The translations under genes and the position numbers were made by a program. A stretch of DNA of 64,000 nt, taken from Acephala macrosclerotiorum. Its lineage: Eukaryota; Ascomycota; Leotiomycetes; Helotiales; Mollisiaceae. Location of the stretch: contig MU119208.1 in NCBI GenBank assembly GCA_014904845.1, positions 124,001-188,000 on the forward strand, given 5' to 3'. Below, one piece after another: positions 11,661 to 23,152 of this stretch (positions within the stretch are counted from its first letter, which is position 1; every line of letters begins with the position of its first letter). The notes below the pieces were generated by a model. It was not told where the DNA came from and did no database searches. It saw only the letters and a program-made list of their open reading frames with translations.

Positions 11661-13836
11661 TCAAGCGCTGATACCATTCGACCCCGAACTCATTATACCA
11701 TCCCAAGTATTGAAATAATCCAACTGTCCCAACTCCTGCCAACCAACATCCAGCGCCTGGATATCGGGAGTAATGGTACTCATACTCGTCATACCCGCGT
11801 CAACGACCGGCTGAACTTGAAATGCAAACGCATTATCAACAATACCCGCATCTCTCGGCTGCGCCAACGCGGACACACTCCTAGCAATCTGCTTCGTCTC
11901 CTTCTCCGTCCTCTTACTAATCTGCCAAATCTCTCCCATGGCCTTCAAACCACCTAGTCCTAAACGAATACGATCTCGAGTACGATACCATTCTGCGCCA
12001 GACAGGATATAGGCACATGCGCTTAGGTTGGCGAGTGTTGAGAGGGCGAGTCCGCAGATTCCGAGAGGGGTGTGGTTTAGGATTGGACAGGGGAGGGCGT
12101 ATAGGCTTATGGCTGCTTCAGCTGCTTCGAGAGTCTTTTTAGTGTGGAGCCAGTGAGTGCGGTCTTCTTCGCCGGTGGATTGGCGTTGCATCAGGGGAGG
12201 AGCATATTGGGAGATCTTCTCAATAGGAGAGTGGTAGAGGCGGGAGAGAGGTCTATGAATGAAGACTAGGAGACTGTGGTTATTAGCTTGAGAAGAAGGA
12301 AGTGGTGATGGGGAGCGAACATCTGAAGTAAGTTCTGGGCTTGAAAGAGCATCTCATCTACATTTTCGTCCTTGTCTATTACGCTCTGCTTCTCTTTGGG
12401 GAGATGAAGTTTCCAGTTCACGAGCATGGCGTCTGCGTTGTTTACTGCGGTTTCCATCTCTTTACTGGGCAATCTGTCGAAGCCGAGGATTGCGCCTAGG
12501 ATTCGGGTCAAGTCTATGAGATATGTGAAAGAGGAGAAAACTGGCTCTTCGTCTTCGAAGTCTCGAGCTTCGTACTCGTCTAAAGTTCTGGGTCGAGGAA
12601 TGATCTACTTTCGTCAGTCTGTGTTGCTCTGATAAGGATTGATGGTGGTTGGAACATACTCCATCGTAATCACACTCTTCGCAGGGCAACTCGACGGTTG
12701 CATCGACGGTGAAAAGCCTGTTCATTGTCAGTCGCGTTCATATTTGAGGTGTCTTTTCACGTACATGAAATTTGGCGCTCTTCTGATCTCTGCAAACATT
12801 GCATCAGTCAGGTACAGGGACCAGTACGTCCGCCTCCAACTTTCAGCCATCACTGGATCTCGCTCCATGTTCGCAAAAGTTCGGGAATTCATCCGCAGAT
12901 CAAGCGCTAAGTACATCGCTCTATCCAAAATAGCTCTTGCTTGCACGAGCTCGTCCTGCGAATGGCATGCGATGGCTGTCAGTAATAACGCCTGGACTGT
13001 GAAGCCGTTGGGCGGTAAGTTGGGTATCTCGATTTCTTTCATCGCGTCTGCTCTCAGGTTTGATGTTGTCATATCTGGTGCGAACAATGATCCAAGGTAG
13101 TGCATGATGGGGAGGAGATGTTTCAACGATTCTGGGTCAGATTGTAACCTGTTCAGGAAATAGTACTGAGGAAGCAGAAATGGATGCGCTTTGTGGAAGC
13201 AGCTGTTCTCTTATCAGCGCCGGGTGTTAGAGAGTTCATGGGAGTACTCACGAATAATACAGCTCGGTGAGGCGTCTTGGGTTGGGAAGTTTGGTACTCG
13301 ACTTCGGCTTCGATGAGGTTGATGGACTATCAGATTCGGAAGAAGCAGCTGTGTGATACGATTCGGCAGACGAACTCCCCCGATGCAGATATCCAGGATT
13401 GTTGCTCGTCAAGCTTTGTCCGGCAGAGCTGGTTGAACCTGGACTGCCCTTTCCAGCTTCGCGCAGAGAAGCCCGTTTGCGAGGAATATTTCTGTCTCGC
13501 ATTCCTCGTCGAGACTTTGCATAGAAACACGGTTTATCATCCTGCAAGCATCGCGAACAATTTGGCATTTCTGCCCCGCACTTCACATGGCGACTTCGAC
13601 ACTATAGAGATAATCAGGATGGTGTTCTGATGGAAGAATGGAGTTAGACGACTCACTGGGATACACGCCAACGACACTCGGATCCCACCTCTTTGCACTA
13701 GCTGTTCACTGCGTTCATTCAACGATGACTGAATGAACTCGACGGATTCTTGGGCAGGAGTCCCGAAATTAAAGAACATCGAGAGATTGTCTTCGTTATC
13801 ACGTGGAGACACGATAGCGTGTTGAGTTCCGTTCAT
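11661..13836 (-). CDS. Zn2Cys6 transcription factor with fungal MHR domain (640 aa)
   Basis: Join on the minus strand 13836-13657, 13601-13252, 13202-12765, 12717-12660, 12604-12321 and 12273-11661. The five introns are 47-55 nt. Donors are GTGAGT, GTGAGT, GTACGT, GTATGT and GTTCGC; the last is weaker but joins LLQ to LLVFIHRPLSRLY in frame. The zinc cluster is exact: C58, C61, C68, C75, C78 and C85 (CX2CX6CX6CX2CX6C), and the first intron splits it between C58 and C61. A Ser/Pro-rich linker follows (residues about 105-165). Then comes a fungal-specific TF middle-homology region with SWRRTYWSLYLTDAMF and LPCEECDYDG. The target genes are unknown. No biosynthetic genes sit beside it to suggest a pathway. 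Confidence 0.9.
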
Positions 13837-16315
13837 CGTTGTGGATCAAAACCGTATCTCGAGAATCGAAACCTGCGAAAGCTTGACGATAATATGATCT
13901 CGATATAAGGCAGTGTTCTTGTTGGTTCCGGATACGACTCGCTGGTATCTCTTGGCAACAGTGGAGGCTTTGATGGAGCAGATTGAGGAGTGTAGGACTT
14001 ATAGGGATGACAATGCTGGAGATATACCAGTCTGGTGGCATCCTGGTCTAAGCTAGAACCAAGTTAGGCATGCTTGTCCTGATTGGAGTCAGCACTGCAA
14101 TCTGTCAGCACAAGGGCTCCAGCGCTGACGGGTCAATCAGATATAACCTTCTGAGAATTGACTCTATCGATCCGATAAAGTGGAAACTTTCTCGGTGGCT
14201 GAAATCACTTAGAAGAGCATGTTGCAACCTTGTGTTCATTCACCGTTAAGATAGTGGCTATTGGCTTTTCCTGGGTGGCGCCTTGGGCCTTGGGTGCACC
14301 GGGATTGCTAAGCGGAGAGATACGGAGAAATGCGCGCCCTGCGTAGTTCTCAGCCCCAATCCAGAGTCGCGTTCGCGTTAGTAAGGAAATAGAAATCACA
14401 ACAGGGCGGGATTTGAGAATCAATTGCAATTGGAAAAGTACTGTTTCGAGGGGCAAACTTCACCGTGTGCTCGAATATCTCTTGCATATATCCCCTTGGC
14501 AAGACTCACATCCCGATATGCTGGTTGCATATTCTTCAGGGGCGGCCGATATCCGACCCCTCCATAAGATTTTAGAATTTTCAGGTACTTCTCGTAGGCT
14601 TGGTATAAAAACGCCTCCAACGCATGGCAAGAAGGCATTGCGCAGCAAGTGATTTGCCTTCATCGCTTCCCACAGATTACGAAATAGAATGAGAGGCTCC
14701 AGAAAACAGCTCAAGGAGGGAGTCAGTTCTCTATGACCCGCAAATTGATAGATTCCTGCCTTCTCACTGAGTTGCCTTTGAAGCATTCGCCGTAGTAATT
14801 CCGGAAAACGTTGGACCTGCGCTTGGAGGCGCTGGTGGCTCTCAGCCATCTAGAACAGTAGTGGGTTGCCCGAAACGATCATTGTGGGGTCTATAAACTA
14901 AAGTGTCATGTTTTCCCCGCACGCTTCTCACCTGTGTGATTACCAAAATGTTCGTGCTCAGCCCTACTGATGTCTTTCCTTCCTTCGTGGTAAGCTTCAA
15001 CCTCTATAGCTGTCCACGCGAGACATGACTGTAAGACATGACACGTCGGCCAAGCGCTGGATGAAACAATGCCATAAGCTGCTGCACTTGACTTCAGAAA
15101 GCAAGAAGCTACGACGACTAGGTATGTGCTGATGAACAACGGCCCATTCTCATGGCATGGTACAGTATCCCGAACAGGGAAGCGCATAGAATCGGGAGCC
15201 AGCAACCGCGGGAGATTGGACTTTATGGGAAAGCTCATCCATGTCCTTGCCATCGAATTTGATACCAGCGAAGCAGAAATGAATGCCTCAAGCATTGAGT
15301 AATTCGATATGCCAATCATTATTTCTAGAAACTCCTCGCAACTGCCTGCACAGAGACACTATGCAGCGGCATACGGCTGCAAGTCCACAACGATTGAGGC
15401 GTTTGCGCGAATCCAACAACTTGGCCGACGGGCCTGGGGGCTCAAAATAGAGTTCTTTATCACCATGGACCTTGGAGTTCCAGACGATAGATTCCGAAAG
15501 TCCTGAACAAGCGGTCAAAGGGAAGGGAAGGGCAAGAGCGCGCATGAGAGGAGAGCATGCAGCATGTGTGATGAGATTCCGTACAAAAGAGGACGGGTCG
15601 GCAAAATGGGCAGGGAAAGCACACCGCAACACTAGAACCAAACATTTCTAGAATTAACTCTGATGGAGAACGCAAAATGGGCAATAGGACATCATAACTT
15701 TGAGATACTTCTCGGAGTCCCTTGAATCAGAATGTGCCCAACCAGAAACAGCGCGAATAGTAGTACCTCTCTGCCCTTTCGGGAAGGCCGGGTGCTTGCA
15801 TCCATAGGACGTATTTCTAAATCCAATCACCGCAATACAGCGGCCGACAATGCGAGAGCCGAGACCATCATAGACTCTGCGCATGGAAGCTGACTCGACA
15901 GAGCGAGCTTTGATAAGCAGAATTAATCATGTGAGACGTGTGAAGGGGGCGCGTCATGCTCACAAGTTGGTGGTCTTTAAGTCCGATGGCAGTGCGGTGG
16001 TGGCAAAGAGAAGGTTGAAGTTGAAAAGGAAGCAAGAGAAAGGCTGTGGGGATGAAGTTGAGGCTGTAGTTCAACGGCACCACCGATGGCGACACGTCGC
16101 TGGAACGAAGGCACGTTCTATTTTGGGTTAGACTTCTTTTTGGCATATAGAAGCTTACCGTATTTAGCGTAGTTCGGCAAGCCGCCGGCTAGCCTGGAAC
16201 TCACCTCGGCTCTCCAATTCTCACGAGCTTCAACACCCTCCGATGCGAACGCGTGATTTCGTCCCAACGTGTATCGCGACCTCGGCCTTCACCAGCTCTT
16301 CCCAATGCCACCACG
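13837..16315. other. Long intergenic region with weak ORFs only
   Basis: About 2.5 kb between the divergently oriented Zn2Cys6 regulator and PEX2. The longest minus-strand frames (14460-14849, 129 aa; 14906-15319, 137 aa) lack recognisable domains, splice support or a clear partner frame. They are not called as genes. A transposon remnant or ncRNA cannot be excluded. Confidence 0.45.
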
Positions 16316-17740
16316 ATGACCTCAAACGACTTTGCTCTTGCCCAGCAACGCCTAGCTGCGCGAAGACAAGCACGAGAAGCCGAAGCTCAGTCTCGAATAG
16401 CGGCGCAACAAAAAGCATCTCGAGCGGCAGAACAATTGCAACGACTACCATACCCCCTCGGCAGACTTGGACAAGCAGGATTATCAGTATGGGATAGCAT
16501 CAGAGGCCGCGAAGGGACGCGCCCCGCTTTCAGGGTGGGACAAGTCGACGCCGAGCTTTTGGATGAGGAATTGCTGGAATTGCTGAAGGGACAAGTGGGA
16601 GAAGCTCTGAAATACTTTGGGTCACATCTCCAAGATGACTGGTCTGCAGAGGTTATGCTTGCATTACGGGCAGTACTGTTCAAGCTTACAGTCTGGGACC
16701 ACGACGCTACATATGGTGCAGCGCTACAGAATCTGAAGTTCACAGACGCCAGGAACAAAGGCCCGGTACTGGTATCTCCTTCGAAGTGGCAGAAAGCGCT
16801 ATACGGACTATTCACAGTGGGTGGCAGATATGGCTGGGCAAAATGGGAGAACTGGTTAGTTGACAACGACAATGGCTATGATCAACCGAGTCCCACTCTT
16901 CGCAAGCTATCCCGACTGTCCGATTCAATATCCACAGCACATTCCACAGCGGCCTTTGCTTCATTTTTGGTGTTTCTTGTGAATGGGAGGTACCGAACCC
17001 TGCTCGACCGAGTACTACGACTTCGCCTCGCTCCTCCAACCAGTCAAGTCAGTCGCGAAGTATCCTTCGAATACCTGAATCGACAATTGGTTTGGCATGC
17101 TTTCACCGAATTCCTGCTTTTCGTCTTACCTCTCGTCGGGATAAGCAGGTGGAGGAGATGGCTGACCAGAGCATGGCGGAAGACGAAGTCAGTGATGCAA
17201 AGTAGTGGTGATGAGGAAGAGCACGTTAAGGCAGGAGAGTTCGCGTTTCTCCCGGAAAGGACATGTGCCATCTGCTACCAGGACCAAAACACCACATCTA
17301 CCTCAGAAGCGGAGATTATTGCAGCATCTGGAGCTTCAGGCGTGATCGGATCAGCTCAGACCGATATCACCAATCCTTACGAGACGATCCCCTGTGGCTG
17401 TATATACTGTTTCGTTTGCCTGGCAGGACGACTGGAAGCAGAAGAGGGACAAGGTTGGACCTGTCTCAGATGCGGAGAGGAAGTGAAAGAATGCAAGCCA
17501 TGGAGTGGGGATGTATTAGAAGAAGGCAATAAGTCAACTACTTCTTCGAAGACTGTCGGCTTCTCTGAGCCGAAAGAGATGGCAGAAATCGAGCCTCGGC
17601 CTGAAGGAGATACCCATGAATCCCAAGATACCAACCAGGAAGCATTGAAATCAGAAGACTCGTCATCGGACGCATCAGAGTTAGGAGACTCGGAAGCATA
17701 TGACGAAGAGGAAGACGGTATAATGGAAGATGATGATTGA
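16316..17740 (+). CDS. PEX2: Peroxin-2, RING E3 ligase of the peroxisomal import machinery
   Basis: Single exon of 474 aa. The frame is open upstream, but the first ATG is at 16316 (MTSNDFALAQQRLAARRQ), matching the usual start of fungal PEX2. The Pex2/Pex12 N-terminal domain spans about residues 25-290, with WDSIRGREGTRPAFRVGQ-like text, LRAVLFKLTVWD and a hydrophobic segment near LLFVLPLVGISRW. A RING follows from C317 to C386: CAIC, then PCGCIYCFVC, then CLRC. The normal RING histidine position is a Cys here. The C-terminus is a long acidic tail ending in MEDDD. PEX2 works with PEX10 and PEX12 in the peroxisomal membrane to ubiquitinate the PEX5 receptor for recycling. Identity is confident; the role is from family knowledge. 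Confidence 0.9.
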   Translation: MTSNDFALAQQRLAARRQAREAEAQSRIAAQQKASRAAEQLQRLPYPLGRLGQAGLSVWDSIRGREGTRPAFRVGQVDAELLDEELLELLKGQVGEALKYFGSHLQDDWSAEVMLALRAVLFKLTVWDHDATYGAALQNLKFTDARNKGPVLVSPSKWQKALYGLFTVGGRYGWAKWENWLVDNDNGYDQPSPTLRKLSRLSDSISTAHSTAAFASFLVFLVNGRYRTLLDRVLRLRLAPPTSQVSREVSFEYLNRQLVWHAFTEFLLFVLPLVGISRWRRWLTRAWRKTKSVMQSSGDEEEHVKAGEFAFLPERTCAICYQDQNTTSTSEAEIIAASGASGVIGSAQTDITNPYETIPCGCIYCFVCLAGRLEAEEGQGWTCLRCGEEVKECKPWSGDVLEEGNKSTTSSKTVGFSEPKEMAEIEPRPEGDTHESQDTNQEALKSEDSSSDASELGDSEAYDEEEDGIMEDDD

Positions 17741-18245
17741 TGACAGTTTTAACGGTAATATAAAAGTGCCTGGGTCGGGTTTGCAGCTCGTCGAATGCAT
17801 TCGAGGTGTTTGGCGCTACGACGGTACGATCTCGGTATTCGGGTCAAGATACCACTCTCTCGGCATTTATCTTAAGCAGTCTCGGCAGTTGGGGTTCCTC
17901 AACTGAATCTGTTGATCTGTCGCATTTTTGGACATCAGCTAGACATGAACCGAATCATTTCGTTTCGGACATTCAGAAATCTTAAGATGGTTGATGGTCA
18001 TGTGGCAATACCATTGACATCATTAAGCCATTTGACAGCGTTTGACACTAGGGGGGATACACCAATCTAGCTTGTATCAACATCACCTCCCAATTCCTTA
18101 TCATTCAGTGTATCTCAATAGTCATCTCCCCCTGTGCAGTGGCTTTAATCCAAACCCGCCAGTCAGACATCTATCCGTGAATCGCTTCGATTATTGGCGG
18201 TAGTCTCTAGAGTCGCCAGATAGGTCATCAACACTGTATGCCAAT
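17741..18245. other. Intergenic between PEX2 and the antiporter
   Basis: About 0.5 kb with no coding frame. It should hold the PEX2 3' UTR and the antiporter promoter. Nothing distinctive was recognised. Confidence 0.45.
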
Positions 18246-19980
18246 ATGTGGGATCAATTATCTCCAACGGCACCACATGTGGCCTACTTGGCCCTTTCAC
18301 TTTTCCTGATTATATATGCGCTTTTCTCGCAATATATCAGAAACCATTTGCATCTATCAGGTGCGTTTCCCAATCTTGGAGCAGACATCTTAGCGTCTTT
18401 GTTTATCTTTATCTCAATGATACAACTAGACTTACTTCCTCCCAGAACCTCCCCTTGCCGTTCTATATGGTATCATTTTAGGGCCAGCAGTACTTGGTAT
18501 CCTCATACCTAAGCATTGGGGTGTGAAAGATGAAGACGACGAGATCGTTCAAGAGATCACGAGAGTGATTGTTGCTATACAATGTTTTGCTGTGGGAATC
18601 GAGCTACCGAAGCACTACTTCAAGAGACATTGGAAATCCGTCTTCTACTTCCTAGGACACATCATGGCGTTTTCATGGGCCATTACCGCGCTCTTCGCCT
18701 ACCTCATCTTTCAAACCAGCCCTGCAGCTGCATTGATCATCGGAGCATGTCTATCCCCTACCGATCCAGTACTCGCAGCAAGCGTGCTCTCCAAGTCGCG
18801 CTTCAGCGAACGGGTTCCGAAGAAGCTGAAGAACTTGCTCTCGGCGGAAAGTGCTTGCAATGACGGCGTGTCCTTTCCCTTCCTGTACATCGGCATTGCT
18901 GCTCTAAAGTACGCCACTCCTGGTGAAGCGTTCAAAGAGTGGTTCCTGATCACTGCCCTCTGGCAATGCACAGTCGGGATCTCAATTGGACTAATCATCG
19001 GCAATGTTGCAAACAAGATGCTCCGCTTCGCAGACACCAACGAAGCCATTTCCAAGCCCTCATTCGTGGTATTCTATCTCCTCCTCGCCCTCCTCTGTGT
19101 AGGCGTTGGCTCAATTCTCGGGAGTGACGACTTCCTCGTCGCCTTTGGTGCTGGCGTTGGATTCGGACACGATGGCTGGTTCTCCAAGAAGACCCACAAA
19201 CTTCCGTTCCCGACAATTATCGATATGATTCTCAATTCAAGTCTCTTCATCTCCTTCGGCGCCTTAATCCCATGGAAGAAGTTCGTGCCGCGAGATCTCA
19301 CGCCGAATTGCGGGGTTTGGCAACTCGTTGTCTTTCTCATCTTGGTCTTGCTGTTCCGACGAATACCGATTGTGCTGGTGATGAAGCGATTCATTCCCGA
19401 CATCAGCACATACCGCGAAGCATTATTTTGTGGGCATTTTAGACCGATGGGCGTTGGCGCCCTGTTTCTTGCCATGGAAGCAAGAGAAGAACTCGAGCCA
19501 AAATCATCCTTCCCGTTTGGCAAAGAACATAAAATGGTAGGACCATATTCGAACATGGATCAAGCAGTCCATCTCGTGTGGCCAGTGATCTGTTTCGTGG
19601 TGATGGGAAGCACGTTTGTGCATGGATTGAGTACTGTGGCTATCAGCGTCGGTGGTCATTTTGCAAGGAACAAAGGGGAGAGAGCGCCGTTGTTGGGACA
19701 GGAGACGGAGGGGTTAGAGGCGATGGATCATGGGGGTGGGAATGGGGATAGTGAGCCGGAGGTTAGTGGGAGCGAGACTGAGGTGAGGCCGCCTACGCCG
19801 AAGGATACAAGGAGGAAGACGAGAGTGCAAGGGCTTGAGGGCTCTTCAAGAGGAGATGAGCAACAGAATGGGTTTGCCGGCAGCGGGACCGTCTTCCTGT
19901 GTGATGGTCCCAGATCTATTGGCATGTATTTCTGCCAGATATTGAGTTTGTTTGACGAGCCACGAAATAGCCGATTGTAG
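18246..19980 (+). CDS. Plasma-membrane Na+/H+ antiporter, Nha1/Sod2 type, short C-tail
   Basis: Join 18246-18360 and 18446-19980 (549 aa). An 85 nt intron (GTGCGT donor, CTTCCTCCCAG acceptor) links HLS to EPPLAVLYGIILGPAVLG. The protein begins MWDQLSPTAPHVAYLAL, typical of fungal Nha1/Sod2 antiporters, and has about 11-12 hydrophobic segments up to near residue 430. The conserved transport acids are visible: SPTDPVLAASVL (D145) and ESACNDGVSFPF (D178). These proteins export Na+, K+ or Li+ for H+ and set cytosolic cation and pH balance. The hydrophilic tail is only about 120 residues, with repeated Gly/Glu and SETEVRPPTPK, shorter than the several-hundred-residue tails of many fungal Nha1 proteins. 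The final residues may be readthrough of an unrecognised 3' intron. Confidence 0.9.
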
Positions 19981-20419
19981 CCGAAATAAGAGCTTGCTCA
20001 GCGTCTGCGGCTAATCAGCATTGCGGAGTGATCTGAATCAGGCTCTCGTATCTACTTTACTCGGACTGCTCTTAGCATTGTCGTCCTAGTCAAGAGAGCC
20101 ATGTCTACTTGGGGAAGGCACTTCCACTCGCATTGTTGCGTCAGAAGTTATGGTAAGGATATGATAGATTTGTCCCTCGGAATGAGAACGCTTGGAATCG
20201 GGGTCATCTAATCCCAATTCTAACTCAAGTTTGAAGTACCCTGCTTGGAATGAAGGAGGCGTCGTTGAAATCTGGGAACGTAATTGGGGACGGGACTGAG
20301 GCTTGGCTGTAGTCAATCACTTTTGATTCTGTGCTATAGTGGCACTCATCTATGCTATATTCCAGACTAATCCTCTTCGCACCATAGGACTCGAAAGCAC
20401 ATCTGCAGAAGGCCATGAT
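19981..20419. other. Convergent intergenic region
   Basis: Lies between the antiporter (plus) and the first amidase (minus). No gene was seen; presumably both 3' UTRs. Confidence 0.45.
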
Positions 20420-22326
20420 TTAGATCTTCTCCGAGGGCCCTTCAGCCTTCCAGTTAACCATCTGCGGAGGAGGAAGTCGCTTCGGCATGGTAGCATCCCA
20501 GGCACTCATGAACTGGAATATCTTTTGTTCTTGACCAGCTGCAGCAACGACGGCAAGGCCGTAAGGACGGCCAGTCGTCTTGGAGTATCCCAAGGGCACA
20601 GTACCGACAGGAGAACCTGCAGCAGCCGCAATGGTTGGAATTCGACCATCCATCGGACCAACAATCACATCAAGGCCGAAGTCGGTCAGAGTCTTATCCA
20701 CGCCATTCGTCTTGGCAGCCATTCGAATCAAGTTGAACGCTTCTGTGTATTTCTCCTCTGACATGTGGTCATTCAAGGACGATTCGAGAAGTTGTTGGCC
20801 TGGATACTCTGCTTGGACTTATTAGTCGACTGTTTCGAAGGGTGTGCATGCATTGACTAGCCTGGGGGTAATTCTCTTTCTGCATTTTTCTTGTTGAATG
20901 CCACGATGTCTGCAATATTCTTCACTGGAGGATTCCGGAAGAACTTCAGGTAGTCTTCCCAGGCTTTTTCAAAGTCATGATCTGTAACAGTATCAGATAC
21001 AGTATGTCTAATAGACGAACGGGGATGCTCGAGGGGAGAATGACACACTCCACAATTGCTCAAGAGCATCACCGCCTTCAAATTGAAGTTCATCCATCGA
21101 CGTGAATGGAACATGTTCATGAATGGTTGCTCCCAATTCCGAAAGTTTCAACTTTGTGCTCCTGTATTCTGCGCGTTGTTGCTGTTGGAGTACCGAATCT
21201 GTAGTGTAGATAAAGTCAACGAATCCCCACAACGTATCGTCAACGAAGCCGATGGTCTGGCCTGCCCAGTCGTTCGTTAGATTTGAGGCATATTCTCCTC
21301 CTTCCATAATGGCATCTACAAGATATGCCAAGTCTTCGGCTGATTTAGCCATCCCTCCGACGCTGTCCGTCAGATGAGACCAAGGCGCGGTGCCTTCTGT
21401 AGACACGCTACCGACCGTTACCTTTATCCCGTATAGAGCAGCACGGTTTGCTGGCTGGGTGATGGATCCGTCTGTTTCGGTAGCTAGGGCAAGCGGCGCA
21501 AATCCGGCTGCTACCCCTGCCGCACTTCCTGAAGATGATCCTGCTGGAGTCTTGCAGCAATTGTGAGCTCCAATTTCGCTGAACGAAGAGCCGTTCAACT
21601 CACTGTCTGCCCCAAGAGTTTTTCACCTTTCGCAACACCACCAACGATATACGGCGATTGTGTCTGTCCACCCAGTGCGGACCAGCCTGTTGTGATGCCA
21701 AATCCTTTCCACCCTGTGAATTCCTGTTGATTATCTTAGCATACCCACCACGGACGTCTATTTCTGTAGGGGCCTGTTGGCTCACTGAGAGGTTTGCTTT
21801 CCCAATGACAATCATGCCGGCTCGAACAAGCTTACTCAGATCAGTGTCGATGTCCTTGAGACATTTCTTATGCGAAGCTTACAGAATCAACGATTGGCGC
21901 GTTTCCTTTGCACTCCGCTCCGACCAGTGCATAGCTCCCGCAGGTTGTGTCCATACCAAGAGAAGTATCAGTGCATATGTTATCCTAAATAAAGTCTTCA
22001 GCGATGGACGGTATGTCTTGCGCAGTATGCAATACCTTCACCGTGACTGGGATGCCATGCAATGGGCCTCTGATCTTCCCTGAAGCACGTTCGTCATCGA
22101 GACCTTTGGCGATGGAGAGAAGAATAGTCCGAGGAGTGATGCTTATCATAGCATTCAACTTGAGTCCATGATGGTTGTGGGCTGCGATCTGATCGAGGTA
22201 GAGCTCCACAAGGTCGGTCGACTTGATCTCGCCGCCACGCAACAACCTCTGTAGGTCGGAAGCTGTTATATTTAGGATATCAGGAGCAGACCCACGAAGG
22301 CTGGCTCGGTCACTGATCTCTGCCAT
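20420..22326 (-). CDS. Amidase-signature hydrolase, paralogue A (522 aa, 7 exons)
   Basis: Join on the minus strand 22326-22036, 21984-21883, 21830-21786, 21723-21604, 21550-21049, 20981-20862 and 20808-20420. Introns are 51-67 nt; acceptors include two AAG sites. The sixth intron (20861-20809) needs a GC donor (CAG|GCTAGT), because it alone restores ELPP-EYPGQQLLESS in frame. Amidase-signature residues are visible: Lys97 (GIPVTVK), the Ser cluster at 191-193 in PAGSSSGS (cis-Ser) and nucleophile Ser215 in ETDGSITQPA. Members hydrolyse carboxamides to acid and ammonia; the substrate is not deducible. No signal peptide was seen, so it is probably cytosolic. It diverges from paralogue B, with which it shares exon-2 and exon-3 lengths (102 and 45 nt) and several intron positions. 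Confidence 0.88.
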
Positions 22327-23152
22327 GATTGATCTCAGTCTTCGTTCGTCTGTTTGCCAGCTAGAAGAACAAGTGTGCAGAGAACTTTTGAAAGTCACGG
22401 GGAAGCGGATAATCCTTGGAGTCTTCTGTAGGCGATATAGTCTGCCTTCTAGCTTGGGGGTTCGTTCTGGGCTTGGGTTGCAATCATGTGCCCGGGTTTT
22501 ACCAAACTAATACTACCTTTGATATTGGCGAGTGCCACAACTTGCAAACTTTCCTGAAATTCTTTTCCCGTCGCTTCTCAAATCGTTAAGCATCGCATCG
22601 GTTATGGTCAGAACAATATTGGCTACTCATCACTTAACTGTTTCACACACCACTGTATCATCTATGCATCGACCGTGCTATGGTCATAATAAAAAGGCAT
22701 TATTCTTTCTAACCGGTGAGACGCCACACTACCAAAGTTTTTCTAAAAATAGAGGTACGTGACTGTTGTACTCCTCGATTACCCCGCATCTCGCGCACGC
22801 TTGGCTTGAGATTATTGCGTGTGTTTTGTCTTTTGAAAGTTTTTGCTTGAGATACATTGGGCGGATTCGATAAGATTGCATCTTCCTTTTTCATTCTGCC
22901 TTGCGCCTGTACTCGGTGTGCCAAGTGGCACAGAAGGTCACAGCTCAATTCGCCCGCATGCGTCTCCATGCCACTCGTGCCAGACTGGGTCGCATTGGGA
23001 TTGGTTCTGGGGTAGGATAGTGAAAGATAAGGATGGCGCATCATTCTCCTTCCTTCGGACTCGATTGTATGGCACAGCGCGACTTCCCCAGTTTTGACAA
23101 TAACGTCCCGATCTGAGCTGCCACTTAATGCTACCATTCATGCATTACCAAA
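22327..23152. promoter_or_regulatory. Shared divergent promoter region of the two amidase genes
   Basis: 826 bp separate the two start codons (22326 minus, 23153 plus). No coding frame is credible inside it. Both promoters must lie here, so co-regulation of the paralogues is possible. No specific operator was recognised. Confidence 0.5.

Noticed and set aside
12266..12330. Frameshift in the first Zn2Cys6 regulator between exons 5 and 6
   Set aside because: A 47 nt intron with GTTCGC donor and GCTAAT...CACAG end restores the family sequence LLQ-ILLVFIHRPL, so no lesion is needed.
14460..15319. Minus-strand ORFs of 129 and 137 aa
   Set aside because: No domain, no splice partners and composition like random antisense frames; kept only as part of the intergenic note.
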